64,000 nucleotides of DNA, from positions 4,030,001-4,094,000 of the forward strand of contig OZ020311.1 of the NCBI GenBank assembly GCA_963971305.1, in the 5' to 3' direction. The notes under the pieces are model-generated. The model was given only the letters and a program-made list of their open reading frames with translations. It had not been told where the DNA came from and did not search any database. This document shows, one piece after another, positions 55,350 to 64,000 of this stretch. Source of the DNA: Arcuatula senhousia (taxonomy: Eukaryota > Mollusca > Bivalvia > Mytilida > Mytilidae). Numbering within the stretch: position 1 is the first letter of the stretch; each line of letters opens with the position of its first letter. The position numbers were made by a program, and so were the translations under genes.

Positions 55350-56585
55350 GGTCAGTTTGAATATAACAAGGTAAATAAAGGTAATAACAAAACTACCGAA
55401 CTTGAATGATCAATCTCATAGTCCAGAGAAAATGACAAAAACGAATCAGTCATACCGGAGAACTGGTGGATTGCAATGGTCCTGACTTGGTACATGCATT
55501 TCAAACGAAATGGTGGGTTAAACCAGGTTTTATGGCGCCAAACCTCCCTCTTCCATTGCGATCTTAGGATCCGGTAATGTCCATAGAATACAACATAGTT
55601 GTGAGACACAATAGGGATATTGAGGTGATCATCTCAGTACAGCACACCAGTCAAACACTAATTAAAACAATTAACTATCATATCTTTTAACTCAATTTTG
55701 AACTTTTCTACTAGTGGCTGATAACGAAGAAAGAATTTTTTTAGTGATCGTATGAGACGTATTTTCTTATAGCCCTGCTTCAAAAGTCGGTCACGAAGAA
55801 ACCGGTGTCTGGTCAAAAAATCTGTGAAATGTGTGCAAGCTCTGGCATATCGAATAAGTTGAGAAATATAAACACCGTATGCAGGAGAAGTAGGTATATT
55901 GCTCTGTAGATTAGGAAAATGAATAATTTGAAAATTAAAATCGTCTCGTTTATCGTAAATTTTTGTACTGAGATGACCACCTGGGTCAAATTCGAGGTGC
56001 AAATCCAAGAAAGACGTGAAGCAATTAGATTCGGTGGTCTCTTTAATCTCCAATTCCGGAGGATATATTGAAGGAATCCAACTACCAAATGAAGTGTTAT
56101 TGATAGAAAGGACATCGTCAATATATCTGAATGTAAGATTAAATGACCTTGCCTCTTTCATCTTCTTGTTCTTTACGAGTCCCTGAAGGAATTCAGTCTC
56201 GTAAGAGTATAAAAACAAATTGGCGAGGAGAGGAGCACAGTTTGTGCCCATTGGAATGCCGATTTGTTGTTGAAAAATCTCTCCTCCGAAGGTGACAAAT
56301 ATGTTGTCAATGAGGAAATCAAGCATACTGCAAACTTGTTCCAGTGTGTAACAAATTTTATCTTTGAAAGATGTTTTGGAAAAGAATGTAGAATTATAAC
56401 CCAAAACAACAAAATTCCTTGAGTTTGAAAAGGCTTTTTCGAGAAGTTTTTTCGGGCGACATTTTAGTTTTTCGTGTGGCAAGGTAGTGTATAAAGTTGA
56501 AAAATCGAACGTTTTCAAAGAGTGAACCTCAGAAAATGTTAATTTATCTATTCGATCAATAGCATAGGTATAGGTAACAAGATAA
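55350..56585 (-). mobile_element. Family B retroelement copy: RT plus 3' tail, 5'-truncated
   Basis: Sense is minus strand. The RT frame is followed by a ~300-bp tail containing GGGAGGTTTGGCGCCATAAA and ACCTGGTTTAACCCACCATT. It ends with AAGTTCGGTAGTTTTGTTAT near 55372. The element homology stops at ~56585, where the 3' terminus of a family A copy begins. Either family A inserted into it or the 5' truncation happens to lie there. Confidence 0.82.
55658..56577 (-). pseudogene. Reverse transcriptase (Penelope-like), open but 5'-truncated
   Basis: The frame is open from about 56577 (TYAIDRIDKLTFSEVHSLKT) to the stop at 55658. The 286 codons counted from the TTG at 56516-56518 have no ATG start. 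They show motif A as FDFSTLYTTLP (residues 4-14), FGGEIFQQQIGIPMGTNCAP (77-96, motif B), the catalytic FRYIDDVLSINN (130-141), a KIYDKRDDFNFQI block (187-199) and the thumb-like SPAYGVYISQLIRYARA (211-227). Two of the three expected catalytic aspartates are in YIDD and the third is in FDFS. It copies element RNA at the nicked target in a complete element. Here the N-terminus is missing and no endonuclease follows, so it cannot act alone. Confidence 0.85.
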
Positions 56586-56590
56586 ATAAA

Positions 56591-57102
56591 AAAGAATCAG
56601 AGGTACTAGTGGGGTATCTGAATGTCAAAAGTCCGAAAGGGTAGAGACAAAACCAACAAAAAACAACGACAGCGGGACGAAATAACAGACATTATAAAAC
56701 AGAGAAACATAAAACTGCTGAATATCAATTAACAACGCGAACTCTAGGCGTAACGTGATGAACTCAGGTACTCCAGAAAAGTAAGCAGTTCCTGCTTAGT
56801 TAGGCACACCAGTCGCATTGGTACCAGCCAATTTAGTGCGTCAAAGGAAGGTAAAGCAAACCCTATGACAAACCAACATCTGCACTCATGTGAGAGATGG
56901 AAATCCCATATTTGTCTATAAGCGCATGGTGTCTTCCGTGAAATTTCTTGAGTGAAGGCAGCCAACGAGGAGTAACATAACCGTGTGTGATCAATTGTTG
57001 TGTCAGACGTGGCCTGACGCTCGGCCAAGGAAATTGAAGTAAGTCCCGCAAGCTTTGGAATAACAAATCAGTTGTGATACAAGTCTACAAGAAAAGGGGG
57101 AA
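56591..57102 (-). mobile_element. Family A copy, interrupted by another family A copy
   Basis: 3' terminus at 56591 (antisense AAGAATCAGAGGTACTAG), 3' UTR, then RT C-terminus up to about CYSKACGTYFNF and a damaged CYHK-like end. At ~57103 the sequence passes directly into the 3' terminus of the next copy, so the two lie in the same orientation, nested or abutting. Confidence 0.8.
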
Positions 57103-57104
57103 CA

Positions 57105-57610
57105 AAGAAGCAAAGAGGCACCAATGGGGCATTCAAGCGTCAAAAGTCCGAAAAGGCAACGACGAAACCGGAAAACACGAACAAAAACAGCACCAAGAAA
57201 CACAAAACACAAAATCAACCGATTGGAAATCCACAACGCGATCTCAAGACATATAGCACACCCGTCGTGTGGCTAATTTCCAATTCAGTGTGTCAAAGCC
57301 GGTAAAGGAAGACAAAACAAATCTCTACGACAAATCAACATCTGCGCTCATTTGAGAGATAGAAATCCCATATTTGTCTACGAGTGCACAGTGTTTACCG
57401 TAGAATTTCTTGAGTGAATACAGCAACCATGGAGCAACATAACCCTGTGACAGCAATTTCTGTTTCAAACGTGACGCTCTGCCAAGGAAATCGATGTATC
57501 CCCGCAAACTCTGGAGTAACGAATCAACTGTGATACGAAGACTCCATAGGCAGGAGCGGACGGAATGTTGCTACATAAAAAGGGGAAGCTGGCAATTGGA
57601 GTTTGTCAAA
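57105..57610 (-). mobile_element. Family A copy, nested or abutting
   Basis: 3' terminus at 57105 (antisense AAGAAGCAAAGAGGCACCAA), a shortened 3' UTR (the CCGGAAGAG segment is deleted near 57245), then RT C-terminus with FLGRASRLKQKLLSQGYVAP and SLKKFYGKHCALVDKYGISI in an open frame ending at 57325. Confidence 0.82.
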
Positions 57611-57769
57611 TGCAAACATGTCCCAGTTAGGGAAAACAACCTATATTGCATTACAACATACAACAATAACACAAGATATAGTACATTAAAGAATACAGTA
57701 CTTGACCTGATCTCGACGGATCGATGACTAAAATATTACTATGGCGATTGAAGCACGTTCAAACATAGT

Positions 57770-57973
57770 ATTGTGGTTTCATTATTATTCGTGGGCTAGC
57801 AATTTTCGTGGTTTTCGTGGGTGGCTTTAATCCACGAAATTCGAAACCCCACAAAAAGGAAATTGCACATTGATCAATATGCTGCAGACTTCAGAACCAT
57901 GTAGTTGAGAATCCATCATGTCCATGAACTGATTCTCTTTTTTTTCACATACACACGAAAATAAATGAATCTA
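57770..57973. mobile_element. TIR element family X, second copy
   Basis: ATTGTGGTTTCATTATTATT at 57770 is one terminus. The opposite end keeps only CGAAAATAAATGAATCT and has lost the terminal CACAGT. The interior TTAATCCACGAAATTCG is shared with the 63.7-kb copy. Confidence 0.72.
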
Positions 57974-58149
57974 TTTGAATTTGTATATATGTACAGCAAT
58001 AACGTTCATTAATGAAATGATAAGAATATGTATTTGCTAATAAATATGTATATATATTTATTATACGGGTCTTTTATCGTATGTAAAAATTGTGCATGTA
58101 AGTAAAAGAAAGCTCTTCTAAAAGCATTTATTTGAAATAAAACTTATAT

Positions 58150-58640
58150 AACAATTTCATGAAATTGACAAAAAAAAACACTATAGAACTTTTAACAAGA
58201 TTTGACAGTTTCAAGCTAAAATAAGTTGAAAGCTGACATATTTGAGGAATGATAAAAAAAAATATTCAAATAAATCGTCTGGATTAAAATTCATATTTTG
58301 TAAGAAAGTATAAATAAAGACATGTAATTAGTGCAATCTAATAAATAAGTTTAAAAATATACGATTGTTCAATAAAATTGACAAGAAATTGCTTGTAAAG
58401 CAATTTTTTAATCAGATTTGACACACAAATGCTAAGAAGATTTGTAAATTTGCTTAAGTACATATCTACATGTATGACTTTAGAAATATCAGGTTAAAAG
58501 TTAAGAGATTATGAAGAAAATGTGTGTTCACGGGAATATAAATCATATTTCAAATTTCTTATATAAAATATATGACATGTAAGTTAACAAATATATGACG
58601 GTTTAATAAAATTGACACATTAATGCTATGTTAAGTTGAA
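58150..58640. repeat. AT-rich degenerate repeats, ~210-240 bp spacing
   Basis: AATAAAATTGACA-like starts recur near 58160, 58372 and 58608, with loosely similar following sequence (GAAATTG, AAATGCTA, AAGTT). Divergence is high. Confidence 0.4.
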
Positions 58641-58733
58641 AACCTGCATAGCAACATCTCAATGAATTCATAAATAAGTTTTAAGTAAAAGAGACATCGG
58701 TTGTCTTTAGCGCAGTTCAGCTCTATAATGATA

Positions 58734-59175
58734 ATGTCTAAACCTAAAGGGACAGAGGTAGTGAGCAAAGATGAACAGTCGCCAACTTTGCTAATTGATG
58801 ATTACATTACGAGGATGGGAGTGTTAGAATAACACGAAGGTCATTTCTTTTGACAAGTAAATCTTCGTCAGGTAGTAAAAAAAAGTCTAAATATGATATG
58901 CTCAACGAGAAGTGGAATGAGAAATTAGTTGATTTTGATAAGAGTATTGACAATAAACTTGACAGTTTCTTTACTAAAATTGTGTCAACGTTGTCTGACT
59001 TACCACAAAGGTATCAGAAATTAATTCTGATGAGTTACGTGATAATCAATCACAAAGACGCTTATCGCCAGATAGACGGTCACAAAGATCTCCCCACGAT
59101 GAACAGTTGTCACAAAGACGACAAGTAGTAGATTTTTCTTACATCAGTGAGAGTGGTGACGAAAATGAGGATTAA
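58734..59175 (+). pseudogene. Gag-like / ORF1-like mobile-element relic
   Basis: Three frames join into one plausible protein: MSKPKGTEVVSKDEQSPTLL then DDYITRMGVLE (ATG at 58734); SKSSSGSKKKSKYDMLNEKW then NEKLVDFDKSIDNKLDSFF; and INSDELRDNQSQRRLSPDRR, SQRSPHDEQLSQRR and YISESGDENED. The Ser/Arg-rich second half and the coiled-coil-like charged centre resemble the first ORF of DIRS- or gypsy-type elements. I cannot place the family. Two frameshifts make it a pseudogene. No RT lies nearby. Confidence 0.5.
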
Positions 59176-59905
59176 TTTTGACTTCAAACATGTCATAATA
59201 AAAGGTCTGATTTAGATAAGCACGAAGATACAAAGTCAGGTTATGAACAGGGTGAAAAAAACAAAGAAATTTGTATTGACATTTTTAGTTAATGATGCAA
59301 TAACAAAAAAAAACGAAAAAAAAACTTGAATTGCAAAAGACGAGTCACAAAGACAGGTTCCAAGGAGCAGCTGTGAAAAAAAATGTTTTAGAAAGTGCTG
59401 ATTTGAGTACTGAAACAACATTTACAAAATTTTATTTTAAAGATGGAAATGTTGATTTTTTAATGTATGATATTTATATATTTTTCAGCTTCCTTAATTG
59501 AGATTCTTCCTGGCAAGCTGGTTTTGGTGTATTTAGTTTATCCAGATGATTTTGTTTGATGATTTTTGACATTTATGCAGTAAATAGACGAGAATATCAA
59601 TTTACTTGTGTGAAATTTTATTCATGGTTTTTAAATTTAAAATTGCTGAAGACATACATTTTTTTTTCTGATATCACGATTCCGCATCAGATGGATTGCT
59701 TCCAAATCAAGGGAAAAATCATATGTATATTTGTCAGGTAGGTCGGTTAATTTATGAAATAAAATTACCAAATTTGTTCTGAAATTAAAATTTTGTGTAT
59801 GAATTTGAATATGGTGTCTCTCGGCGCCATATGACACTAAAAGCTGGAGGGCTGGGCGGAAGTCACGTCATACGATGTTTTTGACTTCCGAAGCGAGCTA
59901 ATAAC
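59176..59905. other. No supported gene
   Basis: AT-rich with A-runs near 59305-59330. Nothing recognisable. Confidence 0.4.
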
Positions 59906-59960
59906 TCTTTGACATTAAGATTGATCCTCCAAGTTCAAAAAAAATAATTTTACCTAAAAG
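59906..59960 (+). mobile_element. Family B tail fragment
   Basis: TTTGACATTAAGATTGATCC then TCCAAGTTC, followed by A-runs and TAATTTTACC, is a decayed version of the family B 3' tail. Confidence 0.5.
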
Positions 59961-59963
59961 TTT

Positions 59964-60573
59964 ATACCCCTACACATAAACGGGATTTCCTTATACCCCC
60001 TTCACATATACGAAATTTCCTTACGAGTTCTTACGAGTTTTCAATTCGTACTCGATCGCGGAGACTCATAAATCACTTTTGTTACTTGTAAGCAGGTCTT
60101 TCTAGGTCGTGTGAAATCGTTAGAACTCGTGTGAAAGTTTTACGAGGATTTTTGACATGTCAAAAATCCTCGTAAGACTTTTACGAGTTGAAAAAACAAA
60201 CAAAATGTCATAATTTAACTCGGAAACACATCGCAAATAACTCGTAAAGATCGTAAAAGACTCGCCTTCACTCGTAACTAACTCGGGAAGACCTCGAAAA
60301 GGAAATCTGTTACGAGTGGTTTGCGAGTTAGTTACGATATCATTTTCAATATCGCAATTCACTCGTAAAAACGTCGTAGAGGCACCGTAACATGCTTGTA
60401 AACACTTCGAAAATAAAATTCGTATCGTCTCTGGACGGGAGTGCAAAAATTCTGCACAACTGACAAAATTGTGACAACTTGGAAAAAGATCGAAAATTTC
60501 GCAAGAACTCGTAAAACTATAACTTTTGAAAATCGAACCAATTCGTAAGAGAATATCGTATATATCAAGGGGG
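59964..60573. mobile_element. Word-array foldback element 4 (ACTCGTAA / TTACGAGT words)
   Basis: Terminal repeats TACCCCCTTCACATATACGA (59994) and, on the complement of the right end, TCCCCCTTGATATATACGAT (from 60573) continue with TTCCTTACGA-like sequence. The left terminus is itself tandemly doubled (59964-59993 and 59994-60023, 30-bp period). The interior is packed with TTACGAG, ACTCGTAA, CTCGTAAA and their complements, including a 36-bp perfect palindrome. There is no credible ORF. Confidence 0.8.
60140..60175. repeat. 36-bp perfect palindrome
   Basis: TTACGAGGATTTTTGACA is followed directly by its complement, with no loop, inside word-array element 4. It would extrude as a cruciform or form a hairpin as single strand. 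Confidence 0.95.
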
Positions 60574-60659
60574 ACAGTTTCTTTTTTTTTTCTTACAAAT
60601 CTAATTTACCGACATCACTATATGATTTTTTTTTAAGTCTATCTGACAGGTTTGTCGAA

Positions 60660-61115
60660 AATAAATTCAACGGACAACACAGACAGCAACAAAGGTTTTG
60701 TACACAACACACAAAAAAACATAACACCATCAAACCGCAATCTGCAACCCGTCAAAACACAAAAATAAGCAGTTCCTGTTTGATTTAATGATATATATAT
60801 ATAGTGTTGTTTTAATAGTGTTGTTTATATATGGAAAATAAAGTAATAACAAAAATGTTACGGCAAACCCACATACAAGAGCCAGCCATCTTGAGAGTGG
60901 GTCAAATAGATTGACCAGAGAAGTACTGTTATTGGTTGTTGTATTGTTTTGATTTGTACAGGATCTACCACGCTGAATAGATTGTTAGCTATTGAGTTGC
61001 TTTGTGTTTTTATTTTTTCTGCTACTTCGTGTTGTTCATGTTCATGTTTACTGATTTTGTGTTTGCACTTTCGGACTTTTGACATTCGAATTTCCTATTG
61101 ATACTTGTCTGCCTT
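60660..61115 (+). mobile_element. Family A remnants
   Basis: On the plus strand, 60985-61112 carries a sense 3' UTR end (GTTTACTGATTTTGTGTTTG, CTTTCGGACTTTTGACATTC, CTATTGATACTTGTCTGCC). At 60665-60790 a separate antisense-like (A/C)-rich tract with AAATAAGCAGTTCCTG suggests another decayed copy in the opposite direction. Confidence 0.55.
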
Positions 61116-61206
61116 TTTTACCAATATTTTATACCATTCGGCTATGCAGGTCCCCGAAGTTGGTCTGTTGATAACACACATCTGCATTGATTAATGTTTC
61201 TAAATG

Positions 61207-63516
61207 TCAATTAATATCAACTTGAATTATCTGTCTTTCTAAACTTGTTCCAGAGTTATCATGGACGATTGTCACTGGCGTTAGCTGACATTCAGTAGAT
61301 TTATTTTTCGTAGTAACTTGCCGTCTGTTTGCAGGATAAAGAGATGTAGTTTCTAACAAAATAATGTCTTGGTGCATGTCTTCTGTTTTTTGAATTGCCT
61401 CCCTGTCCTCCTCTGTTGCATATGTTTCCTCTAACGAATGTATTTTAAGAAAGAATCTAAAGGGATTTTTTGTCTCACGTTGAGATATGGGAAACGATGA
61501 TAACTTTTGTTCGCATTTTAATCTTAAATATTTGCGAAGGCATGCTAAGAAAACAAGATCTTCCAAAAATAGAACAACCGACAATTGCTGCAGGCGCCAT
61601 TGTGGATATCGGTTTGCACAAACAATTGAACATGTTTGTGACATCATAGCGATTAAGGAGTTCATTAAAAGAACATATGTTAGAACGGCAAATATAATGT
61701 ATAGCGTTGTCGCTAGCCATGGTAGTCTGGCTTGTGCTAAAACTCCAATGTCATCTAACCCTAACATTAATCGGAAAAGAGTGAGCATGGTAGCGCCATA
61801 GCTGCTAAAGCTACCACTCACAGCTTCATTGTATGCATCAACATCTTCAACGGATTCAATGTTGCCAACGAAAGAAGCGTATATTCCAGTTGTAAACGCA
61901 AAGAGCATAAATGAAATTATGACCGAAAATCGGAAAAGATCGCCAAATATTACTTTTCTGATCATTTCCGTAAAAAATCCAAATAAATGTGTGGCTCGTA
62001 AGAAAAAGACAGAAAACGACCATGCCATTATTACAGCAACTATGAGCGGAATGTTGTCATGGTAGCGGAAACTAAGAGTCATGCCAAAGTCAGTAATTAA
62101 TGAAACGGAGAGAATAAGGAGAAATAAAGAATAGAATAGATTATTAAAAATGTATCGTAAGGCAATTCGTCTTTTAATTTTAGCAAAAGCCAAACGTATT
62201 AACAGAAGACCGTAAAATAAACCAGCAAACGAAAAACTAAAATATGAAAGATTAGAGACTTTGAATTCAAAATTGTCTAGTGTAGACATGTTAGTAGCTG
62301 AAATGGAGGCGTATAGATCTGACCGATGAACTGCTTCAACTGTTAAACAAATTGTGAAAATATAATGAATAAGTGCCCAAATGTAGTAAACGAAACGCAG
62401 TTTCTTCCACTTTTCCTGAATAATGGTTTTGACAGGAATAGTTTCTATTATTTTAAATGCAGGTCCACTCTGGTAATTATAAGCAAACACCATTTCTAAG
62501 ATAGATTCTGCCATCGGAAACTTATTTCGCGAAGTTTTGATGTTCCTTTTCGAAACACCTACGACATTTACAGTATCGTTACATATATTGCCGCTTGTAT
62601 CATGGAAAGAAAAAGTATCGATTTCGGTAATGTCATGCAGTTTTATGTCAAACAACCCATCATGTGTACTGGCAATAGAATAAACATTCTCTATTTTAAT
62701 TATGAACTGAAAAACTTCAACGACACCTAGTTTTGCAGACAACTGAAGCGGGGTAAGGTTTTCGTCATTTTTTAAGAACCATGTGTAATAGTCTTCACGT
62801 ATTTCGCTAACCTTATCAGAATGGAATTGCTTGTGTTTAAACCTTTCGCTGAAAAAGCTTAACATGTCTATAACATTATCAGTTTTATCAGGATATATTG
62901 CAGCATATTTGACTAAAGAATGTAGTAACGTATCCTTGGAACTGTTTTGTAAATGGAATTTTGCGCCATGCTTTAACAACAAATCGACAATACATTTATC
63001 ATTTGAAAGCGCAGCTACGCTAAGTGGTAATTCTCCCATCATGATCGTGTTTTTGAAAAGTCGACCTAGGCCTGTAGCGCAAGTTTCGATCATTTTGTCA
63101 GTCATTTGATTTGAAACGGTAAGGAGAAGCTTAGCAAGATCATTGTGTCGTCTTGTAATGGCGATATGGAGCGGTGTTTGTCCTTCGTAGTTCTTTGAGT
63201 TGCCACGTGCTAGTAAAAGCAAATCTGGACAAAGTTGGATGATTCTTCGTATGATTTCAATATCATTCTCGTATTTGATCGCAACGTGAAGTAACGATTC
63301 GCTGTCGTCTTTGCAATAATTTTTGATTTTCAATTGGAGTGGTGGTCGGCTCTCCACGATTGATTCATTTTCATTATTTGCTTCGTCTTCCATAATTGAA
63401 AGCAATACATTTACCCTGGAATTTTCATTGTTTTTGATTGAATTACAAAGATCTGACATAAAGTTGTCGAATTCTGTGACGAGAATTTCATGAAGACGCT
63501 GCATGTTTGTATCCAT
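61207..63516 (-). CDS. TRPV-like cation channel, single uninterrupted coding exon
   Basis: 769 residues, close to the usual TRPV length. Ankyrin-type repeats are visible: SLLHVAIKYEND (~75-86), GQTPLHIAITRRHNDLAKLL (112-131), GELPLSVAALSNDKCIVDLL (161-180), KDTLLHSLVKYA (194-205) and NLTPLQLSAKLGVVEVFQFI (253-272). Six hydrophobic segments follow: S1 ~373-394, S2 ~425-444, S3 ~455-477, S4 ~488-514, S5 ~527-550, S6 ~600-624. The pore loop YGATMLTLFRLMLGLDDIGV (573-592) has GLDD where vertebrate TRPV1-4 have GMGD, and a TRP-box-like W640RLQQLSVVL follows S6. It should form a tetrameric plasma-membrane Ca2+/cation channel with cytosolic ends; ligand and tissue are unknown. The ATG at 63516 is the first in frame, and a splice-acceptor-like site lies 32 bp upstream. 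TRPV is favoured over TRPA because there are few ankyrin repeats and a TRP box. Confidence 0.9.
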   Translation of the reverse strand: MDTNMQRLHEILVTEFDNFMSDLCNSIKNNENSRVNVLLSIMEDEANNENESIVESRPPLQLKIKNYCKDDSESLLHVAIKYENDIEIIRRIIQLCPDLLLLARGNSKNYEGQTPLHIAITRRHNDLAKLLLTVSNQMTDKMIETCATGLGRLFKNTIMMGELPLSVAALSNDKCIVDLLLKHGAKFHLQNSSKDTLLHSLVKYAAIYPDKTDNVIDMLSFFSERFKHKQFHSDKVSEIREDYYTWFLKNDENLTPLQLSAKLGVVEVFQFIIKIENVYSIASTHDGLFDIKLHDITEIDTFSFHDTSGNICNDTVNVVGVSKRNIKTSRNKFPMAESILEMVFAYNYQSGPAFKIIETIPVKTIIQEKWKKLRFVYYIWALIHYIFTICLTVEAVHRSDLYASISATNMSTLDNFEFKVSNLSYFSFSFAGLFYGLLLIRLAFAKIKRRIALRYIFNNLFYSLFLLILSVSLITDFGMTLSFRYHDNIPLIVAVIMAWSFSVFFLRATHLFGFFTEMIRKVIFGDLFRFSVIISFMLFAFTTGIYASFVGNIESVEDVDAYNEAVSGSFSSYGATMLTLFRLMLGLDDIGVLAQARLPWLATTLYIIFAVLTYVLLMNSLIAMMSQTCSIVCANRYPQWRLQQLSVVLFLEDLVFLACLRKYLRLKCEQKLSSFPISQRETKNPFRFFLKIHSLEETYATEEDREAIQKTEDMHQDIILLETTSLYPANRRQVTTKNKSTECQLTPVTIVHDNSGTSLERQIIQVDIN

Positions 63517-63560
63517 TCTCGTTTATTTTTTTGCTCTTTTGTTTCGCCTGAAAAAAATAT
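63517..63560 (-). promoter_or_regulatory. Probable 3' splice site before the TRPV-like start codon
   Basis: On the minus strand a T-rich tract ending ATATTTTTTTCAG lies at 63560-63548 and is followed by a 31-nt leader to the ATG. It suggests at least one 5' UTR intron whose upstream exon lies beyond or within the last ~450 bp. This is inferred from the consensus only. Confidence 0.55.
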
Positions 63561-63702
63561 AAAAAATATGATAAGCTGCAAACATAAGGCTGAGCACAAA
63601 AACGAACACGAAATATGATAAATACTTGAAACTGGTTTCACGAATGTTTGTTTGTCCCCCCGCCTCCAGTTTCAATTTGACTTTGAACAGTTGGGTTATA
63701 AA

Positions 63703-63821
63703 GCATACGGTTGTTTAAATATTAATTTATGGTTATCAATTTTTTTGGTGTTCGTTAGTGGCGGTGATTCATGAAGTTTTATCTTCGACAAAAGAGAAAT
63801 TCAGAATCACGAATTTATGAA
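63703..63821. mobile_element. TIR element family X, degenerate third copy
   Basis: TTAATTTATGGTTATCAATT, GTTCGTTAGTGGCGGTGATT and CATGAAGTTTTATCTTCGAC parallel the 57.8-kb copy (CGTGGGTGGCTTTAATCCAC, GAAATTCG). It ends where a family A copy begins, which probably inserted into it. Confidence 0.55.
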
Positions 63822-64000
63822 AGACGCAAAGAGGGACCAATGGGGCATTAAAGTGTCAAAAGTCCGCAAGGGCAACGACGAAACTGGCAAACACGATCAA
63901 AAACAGCACGAATAAACACACAATACAAAATCAACCGAACGGAAATCAACTACGCGAACTCAAGTTGTGACAACAGTAACTCAGGTGCTCCGGAAGAGTA
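63822..64000 (-). mobile_element. Family A copy running off the window
   Basis: 3' terminus at ~63822 (antisense AGACGCAAAGAGGGACCAAT), then UTR landmarks GTCAAAAGTCCGCAAGGGCA and CTCAGGTGCTCCGGAAGAGT at the window end. The RT part, if any, lies beyond 64000. Confidence 0.75.

Noticed and set aside
58734..59175. Host gene with Ser/Arg-rich protein
   Set aside because: Two frameshifts in 440 bp and the similarity in style to mobile-element first ORFs make a relic more likely than a host exon.
63548..64000. Core promoter of the TRPV-like gene
   Set aside because: No convincing TATA or initiator could be chosen in the AT-rich sequence. The repeats from 63.70 kb on, and a probable upstream intron, make any call arbitrary.

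Overview
The window looks like a repeat-dominated, AT-rich stretch of a bivalve mollusc genome, most likely a mussel (Mytilidae). The organism call is an inference. It rests on the mollusc-type hammerhead-ribozyme repeats, the many terminal-inverted-repeat (TIR) elements, Penelope-type reverse transcriptase (RT) and GIY-YIG endonuclease relics, and an invertebrate TRPV-like channel gene. I see no bacterial gene organisation.

Only one gene looks intact: a TRPV-like cation channel (61207-63516, minus strand, 769 codons uninterrupted), with a plausible 3' splice site just before its start. All other protein-coding signal is decayed mobile-element or repetitive-family sequence. This comprises two long RT copies of one family (26405-27480 plus; 55350-56585 minus), an older RT relic (15540-16190 minus), an orphan GIY-YIG domain (3868-4150), the C-terminus of an R2-type LINE with a PD-X14-E endonuclease (35455-36130), and a DDE-integrase-like pseudogene (49655-50543 minus). 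There is also a long metazoan repetitive-family gene ending in a cysteine-rich CXC-like segment (40360-43660), broken by nonsense codons and by one inserted repeat, and a gag-like relic (58734-59175).

The repeats fall into layers. (1) Family A: about 19 copies of a retroelement 3' end (RT C-terminus plus a short 3' UTR), with a shared 3' end and variable 5' truncation. (2) Hammerhead repeats, all on the plus strand: a head-to-tail dimer with a 364-nt cleavage-to-cleavage period (23279-23642), two single copies with apparently intact cores, and several broken ones. (3) TIR elements, including two flanked by TTAA (9661-10052, 11703-12253), a 1.64-kb element with long TIRs (47732-49370) and three copies of a fourth family at 54.1, 57.8 and 63.7 kb. 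(4) A striking group of inverted-repeat elements (2892-3492, 28719-28974, 50825-51290, 59964-60573) whose whole interior consists of short self-pairing words. The words differ between elements, yet two of them share a terminal sequence. (5) A degenerate array of multi-kb duplicated blocks, all in the same direction, from 7 to 22 kb. (6) Tandem arrays, including a 28-bp minisatellite with higher-order structure (46655-47345).

The most promising candidates for something new are the word-array foldback elements, with the hammerhead dimer second. Copy numbers outside the window, expression and the exact clade of each element cannot be judged from sequence reading alone.
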